Positions 13,933 through 23,081 of a stretch of 42,500 bases of DNA are shown piece after piece. The notes below the pieces were generated by a model. That model had not been told where the DNA came from. It was given only the letters and a program-made list of their open reading frames with translations, and made no database searches. Position 1 is the stretch's first letter. The number at the start of each line of letters is the position of its first letter. Location of the stretch: assembly GCA_018398765.1 (NCBI GenBank), contig JAHBMJ010000456.1, forward strand, positions 1-42,500, in the 5' to 3' direction. The position numbers and the translations under genes are program-made. Source of the stretch: Chromera velia (Eukaryota > Sar > Chromeraceae).

Positions 13933-16523
13933 GCAGACACACTCACCTGTCCAAATTGGTTCTCCCCCCAACTGCACAAACGCATGTCAAAGAAATGAGC
14001 AGAAGAATCGCACAGCAAACGCTGACACGCCTCAAAAGGGAGGGCATGAAACGATAAAACGGCATTAGAAACTTCTCTGTAACCAGATGAGCTGAAGCAA
14101 AGAGACTGTCATTATCGTCGAAGAAGATACCATCTCCCCTTAAGTACTATCACACTCGCAAGGAGATAGAGACGACCGCAAGTGAGGTGCAGACACGCGA
14201 AAAATCCCCCTATGAGCCCAAACACAGAGTTCCAATTTGCTGGTACAAAGAGAACTGCTTTGGAGCTTTAATTTCAGTAACAAGTGCCACAGATAGACAA
14301 AGTGATTCAGATATAAACAAAAACAACCCACAACCATGAACACGATTCTTCGTCTGCATCTTGTCAGAAACCGTTTTTGACCGTCAGTTCCTGACTATGA
14401 CATGCTCTAGAGACTGACCACCTGATGCTCTCCCTTCCCCAGGAGTTACCGACTCGGTAGGCCCCCAGGGCACACGCAAACTGATGTCCGCATCCCAGTT
14501 CCTTCGCCATCCAGGCTTCACTCGAACCGTTGGCTACGAACGGCACCCAGAATTGGCCTGGTGGGGGGCGCAGAGGTAAATGCAAAAATGTATAAAGGTG
14601 ACACAAAAGAGAAAAAGGGACAAAAAGGGCGGTCCAGGTGACTCTTTCTAGTGGTGAGTGAGTGAGTGAGTGAGTGAGTGAGTGAGTGAGTGAATGAGTG
14701 AGTGGGTGAGTGAGTGAGTGAGTGAGTATGTGTATGAGAGAGAGAGAAGAAGAAAGAAAGAAAGAAAAAAAGAAAGGAAAGAAGGAAGAAAGACAGAAGA
14801 CAAAAAAAAAAAGAAAGAAAGAAAAAAAGAAAGAAAGAAAGAAAGAAAACAGACAAGAAACAAAGAAAGAAAGAAAGAAAGAAATCCGGAAAACCTGTTC
14901 AGATTGAACGGTTCCATGGCATGTATGCGTTTTGACTCGTTTCCTCTCTCTCCCCTCCTTCCCTCCTTCCGGCACCCTTCTTTTTGTTCCGTCTGTCTGT
15001 GTGCCTGGTTGGCCTGGTCGTTTCACTGTCGTTCACATACTCACTTCCCCCCTTCCTTTTGTTGCTTGGGGTCTCTTCCTGCGAAAAAGACAAATTTTAC
15101 ACTACTCACTTGCTGCCGTCTGACACCAAACATTCCCATAGGCAGAGTCCGTTGCACCTGGGTGAACTGCACAAGAAAAGTCATCCCCTGCACAGACGGC
15201 GCTAGCAATGTCGGAATCCTCATCAGTGGCGTTGGCGATCTCGAAGAAGGGAAGGTTGTCTCCCATCCTGCAGAGAATTAGAAGGAGAACGGCGCTCACG
15301 GTGAGGTCGTCAGGTAGTCTTAGAAGCAGTCAGACTGTCAGACCGACAATTCACAAAAACAGAATGCTGCGTTCTCCATGAATTCTCTCTGTCGCTCGCC
15401 AATCAAGGAGGCAGGTAACCCGTTTTTGGCCTCGAACCAAACACGTGCTGGAAGGAACACCAAGGATCTCCTCTGCCCTCCCTCCCTTCCGTCCCCTTCC
15501 CTTTCAACTGACTCCATCGTGTCGTCTCCTCTGTTGCTTGTGTCCGTCGCGTTCATCGTCAACTGAGCGCTGTCTCCCCTCCCCCTGCATCCATTCATTC
15601 TTCCACTCAGAATGCATTGCAACAGAAAGCAAGCAGATGCTTGTAGAATGAAGAGAGACCCCGAGAGAGAAACATGGAAAAGAGATACAAGACAAACGCA
15701 TCGAACGACGACGCGTCTCTCTAGCTAGGTTCAGAAATCAGCGCGGCCGGGCAAAACAAAAGAAGCCCACCATGAATGAAAAACGAATAGTTGAATTTCA
15801 AACCCAATCCAGCGACCCTTCCTCCATCCATCCGGCATTCCTTTTTCTGCCGATTTTTCCCCCTCCCTCCTTCACACTTGCACAATTCCCCTGACTCACC
15901 AGCACTTGGCCCTTCTTGGATGCGCATCGTTGGTGAAACTCCGGTACTTCCCGGCCGCACAAAAGTGGTCGAGACCTCCAGAGATTTCCTCCACGATCGT
16001 CAGATCAGACCCGACGTCTATCTGCACATGCACTCACATTTGTATAGAAAAACATGCAGACGGACTGTTACACACACATGAACACACGCAAACTGGGACG
16101 CGAGCACAGAGAACCTTCTGCTGGAATGAAATCGAAAAACGGACCCCAAAACGCCGAACACACATCTACTGCACGCGAAGGAAGGAAGGTCACAAGGAAT
16201 TCAGGTGGGCGGCGAGAAAGATCCAGAGATCCTCAACTAAAAGACTCTTAAGCATCTGAAGGGGGGACGTAGGTCCTCTCTTCTTTCTCTGAATTCCAGA
16301 TGCGTACAGACAAGAGACGTGCAATGGTGCACCTTTACTCTCTTCCAGCATGTGTCTTTAAATTGCTTTCTATCTGTTCCATTTCGATCAAAGGTCTACT
16401 CCAGAGCAGGACCTGCTGACCAGCTGCGTTGCCGAAATCGAAAGGGGCGCTCCGCTAAATCCCCTGCCGAGCTGACCGTAGTCGTTCTGACCCCAACCTG
16501 AACACACACTCGCAGATGCAAAG

Positions 16524-16557
<34 letters not shown>

Positions 16558-17301
16558 AGACACACACGCTAGTCCGAATGCTACAGTCATAGAACGGAAA
16601 GGATCCGTGATTCGGGTGCAAGGAAGGAAACAAGGCGAAGAAGAAGCGGGGCTCGGACACAGAGGGGCACTCTCATGTACAGGAATGTTGTGTTAGATGC
16701 CCGAAAAGAGCTAGACAGGTGCGGAGAACAGAAGAAGAAGTTTGGATTTGGAACGGGGAACCATTATGGACCGTCCAATTGAATTTGCAGTTTCAGAAGG
16801 CAATGACTTCGTCAAGCTTGTGGAGTAGACCGACCGACCGACCGCCTGTCTGAGTGAGTGAGTGAGTGACTGACTGACTGACTTCTATGTATATTGACTT
16901 GCTGACTGACTCACCAATTGGATAACTCATCGAGGAACCAAACAGCTCACTTACTGCTGTACTGACTCACAAACTAAGAGACTTAGTTACTGCTGAGTGA
17001 GCAACTGACTGACTGACTGCCTGACTGCATGACAAATTGACTGACTGACATTTCATCTCCCCCGAAAATTCCCCGTAGGCGCATGTGGACTCGCTGGTCA
17101 TCACGACCTTCACGGCTGCATTTGATGAAGCAATGCAAAAAATGTTACTAATAGAGGCACGAATTGTGCATCGAAAGGTAGGCATGCGGCACTGTTAGTG
17201 AGAACTGACTGACACCCACAAGATCCTTGGCCCAAAAGTGAAAGAATGAGAATGCATGGAAGCAGGGTCCGGAAGCCTCTGTTCCACTGTGTGGGCTTCA
17301 T
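2418..17301 (-). CDS. RCC1-repeat/EGF/GPS receptor with polycystin-1-like membrane region (22 exons)
   Basis: Large cell-surface protein, about 2,321 aa. Exons on the minus strand: 17214-17301, 17050-17115, 16421-16497, 15900-16021, 15110-15267, 14419-14557, 13947-13971, 13514-13627, 13068-13132, 12610-12751, 11676-11904, 11012-11264, 10461-10573, 10157-10266, 9467-9697, 8753-9017, 8052-8497, 6435-7728, 5311-6122, 4371-5189, 3212-4005, 2418-3021. All junctions are GT-AG, the phases agree, and the total is 6,966 nt with one stop. Order: signal peptide (1-25), RCC1-like repeats (to about 408), EGF-like modules (about 409-530), Ala/Glu-rich helical stretch, GAIN-like region, GPS (882-918), first TM (about 952-974), long disordered cytoplasmic loop, further TMs, acidic tail. 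The GPS implies autoproteolysis in the ER, as in adhesion GPCRs and polycystin-1. Role inferred: sensing at the surface or cilium. Least certain joins: 8/9 (donor GTAGCA) and 21/22. Confidence 0.85.
5193..5249. repeat. (CA)n followed by (GA)n microsatellite in intron 19
   Basis: About 18 CA units (5193-5228) pass directly into about 10 GA units. On the transcribed strand this is (TC)n(TG)n ending in GCAG, so the microsatellite itself forms the pyrimidine/TG-rich tract of the exon 20 acceptor. Confidence 0.95.
6435..7728 (-). other. Exon 18 of the receptor: GPS cleavage motif, first TM, cytoplasmic loop
   Basis: The exon opens with a complete GPS: ECRFWNDG, then W, GC, and CRCNHFTDFGSF, i.e. 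C..W..W..GC..C-x-C-x-H-F-T-x-F. Cleavage is expected between F915 and T916. About 35 residues on lies a hydrophobic segment (VLLWITAAVTLLCLGFIIR). The remaining 320 or so residues are charged and Ser/Gly/Gln-rich, hence a cytoplasmic loop. The preceding exon 17 (8052-8497) has the beta-rich character of a GAIN domain (AVCGNEAGEV, WADILIPVN). Polycystin-1 has a PLAT domain after the first TM; I cannot recognise one here. Confidence 0.85.
9338..9482. repeat. 31-bp inverted repeat flanked by 23-bp direct repeats in intron 15
   Basis: Perfect inverted arms 9369-9399 and 9420-9450 (TGCATGCATTTTC at the outer ends) enclose a 20-nt loop. A 23-bp direct repeat (TACTGACCACTCTCTGGGCC core) lies at 9338-9360 and 9460-9482. 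The second copy contains the exon 15 3' end and its GTCAGTA donor; the first is a downstream duplicate of that splice site. Confidence 0.95.
9897..9994. repeat. Compound (GGCA)n/(AACAGACA)n/(GACA)n microsatellite
   Basis: Intron 14 of the receptor. GGCA units (9911-9943) change into AACAGACA and then GACA units. Open frames across it (Cys/Leu/Ser-Val repeats) are artefacts of the tetranucleotide repeat. Confidence 0.95.
10382..10453. repeat. (CA)n microsatellite in intron 13
   Basis: About 35 CA units with a few CATA interruptions. It begins within 10 bases of the exon 13 donor, whose intron reads GTCAGTCGTGTGTG on the transcript. Confidence 0.95.
10461..11264 (-). other. Cys-rich/EGF-like modules of the receptor (exons 12-13)
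   Basis: Exon 12 is cysteine-rich (CSECTLSNQDCSD, CHQRCPTH, CSLCQSSANFCG, CKCKSGFKK). Exon 13 carries a calcium-binding EGF signature: DKDECASGEHTC followed by CQNIPGAFAC, matching D-x-D/N-E-C...C-x-N-x-x-G-x-F-x-C. The join of the two (phase 2) restores the usual CKCKSGF-loop-DKDEC spacing between adjacent EGF modules, which supports both splice sites. Confidence 0.8.
13018..13050. repeat. (ACTC)n microsatellite in intron 9
   Basis: Seven or so ACTC units just downstream, in transcript direction, of the exon 9 donor. Confidence 0.9.
13819..13937. repeat. (TC)n and (CAGA)n microsatellites in intron 7
   Basis: (TC)17 and interrupted TC repeats at 13819-13865, then about eight (CAGA) units at 13903-13937. 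The second block ends about 10 bases from the 25-nt exon 7 (13947-13971). Confidence 0.9.
14653..14888. repeat. (GTGA)n followed by (GAAA)n long microsatellite
   Basis: About 19 GTGA units (14653-14728) followed by about 150 bp of imperfect GAAA units. It occupies much of intron 5. Lysine/glutamate-rich and Phe/Leu/Ser-rich open frames here are repeat artefacts. Confidence 0.95.
16521..16568. repeat. (CA)n microsatellite in intron 2
   Basis: About 22 CA units with one CAGA interruption, 25 bases upstream (transcript direction) of the exon 3 acceptor. Confidence 0.95.
17214..17301 (-). other. Exon 1 of the receptor: start codon and signal peptide
   Basis: The ATG at 17301-17299 starts a short basic segment (MKPTQWNRGFR) followed by a hydrophobic core (TLLPCILILSLLG) and small residues (GSCG), a classic signal peptide. 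Donor TGTCAGT, phase 1. This fixes the N terminus and extracellular orientation of the downstream RCC1 and EGF modules. Confidence 0.85.
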
Positions 17302-18175
17302 TGTCTATCGAAGGTCGTTCGAAATTGGTACGTCGGTCCAGTGATCCTGCTGATGCCTTCCTTTGAATGTGGAGATCAGTCTGTCCTCTTGATCCGGCAT
17401 GCTGAAGTGCTCAGAATTTAGAGCATGCATGGTTTACGCGGTTCCGTCCGGCGTACTGCATGACTTTACACCTGATGGAAGAAACGGCTTTGAGGAACGA
17501 CATGGTGCACGTGAAGGCGGTAATCTAGCTTCCTCTCGATCTGTGCACGATGACTCAATCGGGAAATCGAATTAACTTCATCGATCGAATCATTATTCAA
17601 CTCATTAATGTGACAGTGTCCATCCGTCCATGCATATATGCATCCACCGCAAGCAACATTCGCGTGCATGCATGCATGCATGTGATTTCGGGCTAATATG
17701 GGCTAATGCTAATGATTTCGACCTCGGAGGGCAGCAGTCTGCCGCATGCAGCACCTCCCGGCCGCAGTGCATGCCAGGAGGCCCCATGCATGCAGTCTGA
17801 AATTTAAATCGCATATACGCGGATGACGCACGCACGTAATCGCACGTAGCAGAAGACCTTCCAAAGACTTCAATCCATCTTCAATTCTTCAATTGGGCAG
17901 TCAAACCACGAATCATGAATAGTCATGCTACGCTCACTTCACCTATCTCAAACTTCTTCGAACAGCTTAAACTTCAATTTGCTCTTTTGATAGCGAGATC
18001 GCTATTCTGCTGCGTTTCCTTCACTTCGTGTTTGTTGGCAACCAGAGTTGCGTCGCGGAGACGGAAAAAGAAATTGCAACGTGAAGAACCATTCGACCTG
18101 GCGTGCGGACGGCATCAAAGCGCTAGAGAGACCTCTTTACTATCGTAGCCACTCAACAAATATAGGAGCACGAAA
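17302..18175. promoter_or_regulatory. Divergent intergenic region between receptor and dehydrogenase
   Basis: 874 bp separate the two start codons, which point away from each other, so 5' UTRs and promoters of both genes must lie here. Visible structure: two GGGCTAAT boxes plus a GCTAAT (17692-17713) between two copies of GATTTCG, a (GCAT)n run at 17666-17682, and several palindromic CATGCATG words. No clear TATA box can be assigned. Confidence 0.5.
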
Positions 18176-21100
18176 ATGCCCCTCCACGTGCCCTCTGAGT
18201 TTCACGGCTCCGTTGCACACGACGGCAAGGTGACCGACCAGGTTCTTAAGGTTCCGACCTTGAAGGATGGGGAGGTTCTTGTGAAGATGATTTGCTCGGG
18301 AGTGTGCCACACGGACCTGCACACGATGAAGGGTGACTTTAAGGGTTTCCAGAAGGATGCCGTGGTCGTTGGCCACGAGGGTGTCGGGAGGGTGGTCCTC
18401 CACGGCCCCGGAGTGACGGAGACGGACATGCCGTTGGGAACTCGGGTGGGACTTCCGTGGATGCACAAGTCTTGTGGGAACTGGTCAGTTGATCCAACAG
18501 GCTTTCAATCATCAGTCACATGCTTTTTTCAGTGGATCACGCATGCATGCATGCATGCAGGCAATCGTATGCTGAGGGAAGGAATTGAACCGGAACGTTG
18601 CTGGCCACTTGACAGAGATCAGAGCGAAAAGAAGAAAGAAAAAACTAGGGCCCAACGAAAGAGTGACGAATGTGTGACAAGTGGAAGTGAAGAGGATTGT
18701 ACGCACGTTGTGGGACGAGAGAGAGACAGAGACACAGTGATCCTTTCATCCGGTCTCGGACGCGAGCTTCGTCCTCTCCCTTTGAGCCATTGAATCTATC
18801 TCTGTATCAAATCCTCTTTTCCCCTTTGCAGCGACGAATGCCGCAGTGGCTGGGAGACGCTGTGTGGTCAAATGGGCTGTACGGGCTGCTCTGAAGACGG
18901 CACCCTGGCTGAGTATGCAAAGTTCCCCGCAGCGTTCCTGGCCCCCATCCCTGACGGTCTCTCTGACGAGCAGGCTGCACCGATTCTCTGTGCAGGGGTG
19001 ACGACGTACAAAGCACTCAAGGAATCGGCAGTGCGCCCTGGTGAGTTCAGTCGGTTCTGCCTTTTGGCTTATTTATCTGTCAATTTGTTTGTTTTTGCCT
19101 CTACCCGTGTGGAAATACAAAAAGGATGAAAGGTCTGTCTTCCAGTCCCTGTCTGCCTTCTTTCAAGCTGATGTATCCATGTGAGGAGATGAAAACAACG
19201 CAGAGAACGGCCTTCCGTTCATGCCTCCCATGCAGGTCAATGGATTGCGATCACTGGAGCAGGGGGGGGACTGGGGCACCTGGCTGTGCAGTACGCCAAG
19301 GCGATGGGGATGCGAGTGTGCGGACTCGACGGAGGCAGTGCGAAGATGAAATTCCTACACTCCCTCGGGTGCGATGCGTGCGTCGATTTCACTCAGGTGC
19401 GTTTTGTTTTGTGGTCTGCAGAGCTTCTCTCTCCCAACGGTTTTTTTGTGGGAGTAGTGCCTGAGAGCTGGTTTGTTTTTTTTTATTGTCGGCTGTACAT
19501 GGATGGGTTGACTCATGGAACGACTTTTTTTGAACAGGATATTAAGGATGCAGCACAACAGCAGACACATGTTTTATCATTGAAAGAAAGACGTGCATGG
19601 AATCTTCTATGCATGTGAGTGGTTCACACATCTCTTGTTCCCCGCCCTCTTCCCATTCGGGCTTTCTTTGCCACTTTCGCCGTCCGTTAAAGTGAAGTTC
19701 AATGCTCCGAGTCCTCTCGTTCCCCTGTCCTTCAATTGAGAGATGCATACATGGAAGTCTGTGTACAAACAAGGGCGATCATCTGAATGGACGGAGGGAG
19801 AGATGGTTGTCTGATCTGTCTGCAGAGTGCCGACGTCGGTGAGGAGATCAGAAAGGCCACCGGAGGAGGGGCCCACGGAGTTATCCTCCTGGCGGCCGTC
19901 TCCAAATCCTTCACTCAGGCTATCGACTACCTGCGTCCTCGTGCCACGGCCGTGTGCGTGAGCCTGCCGACCGGGGTGGGTCTGTTGTTTCCATGTCTTC
20001 CCCCTGTGTGTTTCGATTGATATCACCTTTTGTAGTGTGTTGTGGAGGGCTTTCTGATGATGCTTCGGTCCGCTGTACACCGAAAGAGAGAGAGACTGGC
20101 ATGCAGGAAATCGAATGTAAATATTTGCATGTACAAACAGGGGCTTAGATTTCTTAAGTGTCTGATGCCGAGGGGAACTTATGAGGGAAGTGAGAGTGGG
20201 AAGGTCCATACCGTAGTCATTCAACCAGTCTCCCTACAGTAATCTTTTCTTGTTTCACGTCGTACTAATCTATCTTTCTGTGTTGCATCTTCTGTATCAT
20301 TACGTACGTGTCTAGAGAAAACGAAATGAGCGGGAAAACGAATGATGAACTCGTGAAATTCTTCAATCTGCAGTATGTCTTTCCTTCCCTTCATGCATCT
20401 TTGTGTCCTTCCTTTCTTTCTGTCTTTCGTTCTTTGTTTGTGCAGAACTTCGGCGTTCCCCACACGTCTATCGTCCTGAAGTGTGTCAACTTCAAGGGAT
20501 CCTATGTCGGCACACGGTTGGACATGGCAGAGGCCATGCAGTTCGCTGCAGACGGAAAAGTGAAGTGCCAGGTGGAAGTCAGGTCTGTGGGTGGAGGGGG
20601 GAGGAAGAATTCCAGCTCGAATGGGTTAGGATGAGAATGAAGTCTGTCTGGTTTGTTCTGGCTGTCTCACTGTCTATTTCATCTGTTTGACCGCTATTGC
20701 ATTTGTTTATGGGTTCAGATAGATGCGTGAAGAAGTCTTGTGATATGGTCACTGGCTTGCACGACGGTCTCTTGTCTTTCGTTCGTTCGTTCGATCCACC
20801 CGAATCGAACACTTTTGCGTTGTGTGTCCATCTGTTTCTCATATAATCTGTTCTCTTATGTGTTTGTCTGTTTGTTTCTTCCGATGGTCGCTGCAGAGAA
20901 GGGCTTGATCACTTGCCGAAGATCTTTGAGGAGGTCAGGGGGGAAGCACGGGCTTGTTCATACGTTCCCTTTTCCTTCTGTTTGTTCGTTTCCTCTGAGT
21001 TCTACATTCAGGCCCCCATTTGGCCCTCTGATCTCTCTGATGCTTGCATGAAGCTGTTTTTCCTCTTTTCACACTCTGCCGTTTTTTCATTCTTTCCTTC

Positions 21101-21206
21101 TTTCCTTTTTTCTTTCTTTCTTTGATGTCTGCAGATGGAGGCTGGCAAGATCAACGGCCGCATCGTCATCAAAATCGGGTCCTGTGACGGCGCCTCTCCA
21201 AACTAA
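18176..21206 (+). CDS. Zinc-containing alcohol dehydrogenase, MDR family (7 exons)
   Basis: Oxidises alcohols or reduces aldehydes with NAD(H), probably in the cytosol as no targeting signal is seen. Exons: 18176-18483, 18832-19040, 19236-19396, 19826-19975, 20446-20582, 20897-20933, 21135-21206; phases agree and the product is 357 aa, normal for tetrameric microbial ADHs. Catalytic zinc ligands: C44 (GVCHTDLH), H67-E68 (GHEGVG) and the Cys of PILCAGVT. The structural zinc set is C100, C103, C106, C114 (CGNCDECRSGWETLC), with C103 made by joining exons 1 and 2. The Rossmann motif is TGAGGGLGHLA, and the Asp in CGLDGG favours NAD over NADP. The C terminus (GLDHLPKIFEE/MEAGKINGR) matches the family's last helix. 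It resembles the fungal/bacterial ADH1-type branch. Start: first ATG, with no in-frame alternative upstream. Confidence 0.95.
18542..18560. repeat. (CATG)n tetranucleotide run in ADH intron 1
   Basis: Four to five CATG/GCAT units inside the first intron of the dehydrogenase; like the run at 17666-17682 in the divergent promoter region. Confidence 0.85.
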
Positions 21207-23081
21207 CTGTGCGTGAAAATAAATAACCATGAGGAAAGGAAAAAAATACTTACTTATTCTCTTTTTGGAAGGAAGTCGAAAGAACAAGGGGGCGAGTGGG
21301 CTTCCCCACAGCTTCACGGATAGACATTGCAGCAGAGGGGAACAGAGAGAGAACCCCCATGCACGCACTTCTCGATGAGGCATGTCATACTGAGGTTTGA
21401 AGAGAAAAATTCTTCCCGACCTCCTCACTGCTTTCTTTGTGTGCATCAGTTTTGCGTCATTGGAGCTGGGGCTGCTCTCTGTAGGTGCATATATGAACTG
21501 CGTTGAGGCATTCGATCGTTCGATTGCCCGATGTAGCCCTCTGCCTGTATGTATGTAACTGCACAGCCTCGAGACATCCGTACGTGTGTCTTGATGTCAA
21601 ACCGGTTGGGGCAACAATGAATGATGGAATTGAAGAGGAAGGTTGGAGGGAGAAGATGACACGGGTCGCGGCAGGTAATCGAACCAAAAAAGAAGGGTCA
21701 AGCCAAGTAAGATAGACAGACAGCAGGACGTACCCCGAGAAGACGGTTGGTGCGGCCCTTTCGATCGATTCGTTGCATTTTCTTTCCATGTATTCATGTG
21801 AATCAGTTACAGCTCCGTTATGTGTTTGTGCCTTTGACATACAGCTCCGTTATATGTTTGTGCTTTTGAAATGAGGACTCTGTCGGTATGCGTGCGCATA
21901 CTGTTTTTTGCTTTGCGTGTTTGCCGTGGGTGTCGTCCGATAACGCGATCGATTGCGCATTTGCGGCTTGGCTCTTCGTGTGATGCATGCATGCTGTTCG
22001 TTGTCTGATGCTCGTTGAATAAATGGATGTGTGCACGGAAGTCCTCGCGTGTTCTTCTGACTTTCGTTAAGGGTCGCAGCCTCGCAACAGCTGCCAGTGG
22101 CACCAACGTTCTTTGCAGTCTGCGGCATGCACTCGAACTTCAAATGTATTCCTAGATGCATTATATAAGCAAAAGCTTTGATGTACTTTGATGTAATGTA
22201 TTGAATCCAGCGACCAAATTCGGACCACTTAAGAACTTGAAGTGACAGTCACTGGCAGAGCAGTCAGTGCCAGTCCGAGTCACGCGGCATGTCAGCGGGC
22301 AGAAGAATGCATTTTAAATACATATTCAAAAAAATACTTTATAAAATAACGTCACTATCTGAATTAGAGATGTTAAATTGGTTTAGCATCATAATAATTA
22401 CATCATAACTAATCTGAAAATAATCTTTTACCTGACTGGTTAGTTAAACTTGGCATAACTTCGTAAAATAGCAAACTGAACAGCTGAGCAGCCTAAGCAC
22501 TAGCCTAAGCATGTTTTATAACTTTTTGTGGGCCTATAAATATAAGTTCTATTATAGGACTTGGATAGAGTATTATATAATTTCATGGGATCTCTTATAG
22601 GTAAGCTGACGCGGCTACTCTAGAAAAAAACTTATTTAAAAAAAAAAAAAGACTTTATCAAATTATAATTTTAAAAGTCTCTCTATATATACACAACATT
22701 ATGGTAAGCGTTGGAGAATCTATGGGAATTGATAACAAAACTTAGGGAAATTCTAGTGAAATTCCTGGTGGGTTCAAATCTACGGGAAATTTAGAGGAAA
22801 TCTCACGTGATACTGATTTAATTGGTGCCCTCGGTAGAGCACTGTCGCCGTTCTACCAACTTGAAAAGTCGCCTCTGCGAACAGCAAAGGTGCGCTTCAC
22901 GGAGGAAATTTGCACTCAGAGGGGGGGGTAAAAGTTGCCGTAAAACGACCTCCCCCCCCCCGGGAATCTGAAGGTTAGGCACGCAATGCCACACATCCAT
23001 TCCCGCAAATAACGCATCAAACGCGGGATTCAAACCTATCTAACCACACACCACACACTTTTCTTCGCCTGCAGGAACGCA
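21207..23081. other. Convergent intergenic spacer
   Basis: No gene supported. It holds a two-unit tandem duplication (CAGCTCCGTTATNTGTTTGTG at 21809-21830 and 21842-21863), an AT-rich island at about 22300-22820, and a G8...C10 inverted homopolymer pair (22921-22928 and 22952-22961). Both neighbouring genes end towards it, so 3' UTRs are expected at each edge. Confidence 0.6.

Larger units (their letters stand above)
11676..17115 (-). other. RCC1-like repeat ectodomain of the receptor (exons 2-11)
   Basis: Spliced exons give about six RCC1-type repeats with C-x-W-G and G-Q-L-G hallmarks: KCWGQNDYGQLGRG (exons 2/3 joined), HFCAAGK...AKCWMGDN (4/5), FSCAVHPG...VWCQTA (5), FACALGAYRV...IRCWGENQFGQLGR (6/7/8), YCWGQNTDGQLGNG then GDQNNELGN (9/10), and KIQCFGDNLRGQLGG (11). 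Paired cysteines inside the repeats are the secreted version of RCC1 seen in bacterial and protist surface proteins, unlike the nuclear Ran exchange factor. Six to seven repeats would fit a beta-propeller. Exon borders often fall inside the CWG motif. Confidence 0.85.

Noticed and set aside
14364-15026. Long minus-strand Phe/Leu/Ser-rich ORFs and + strand Lys/Glu-rich ORFs
   Set aside because: They cross the (GAAA)n/(GTGA)n array; only the RCC1 part at 14419-14557 is a supported exon.
22820-23040. tRNA or tRNA-derived SINE (segments resembling a B box, GGATTCAAACC)
   Set aside because: No cloverleaf could be folded by eye and the A and B boxes are not correctly spaced.
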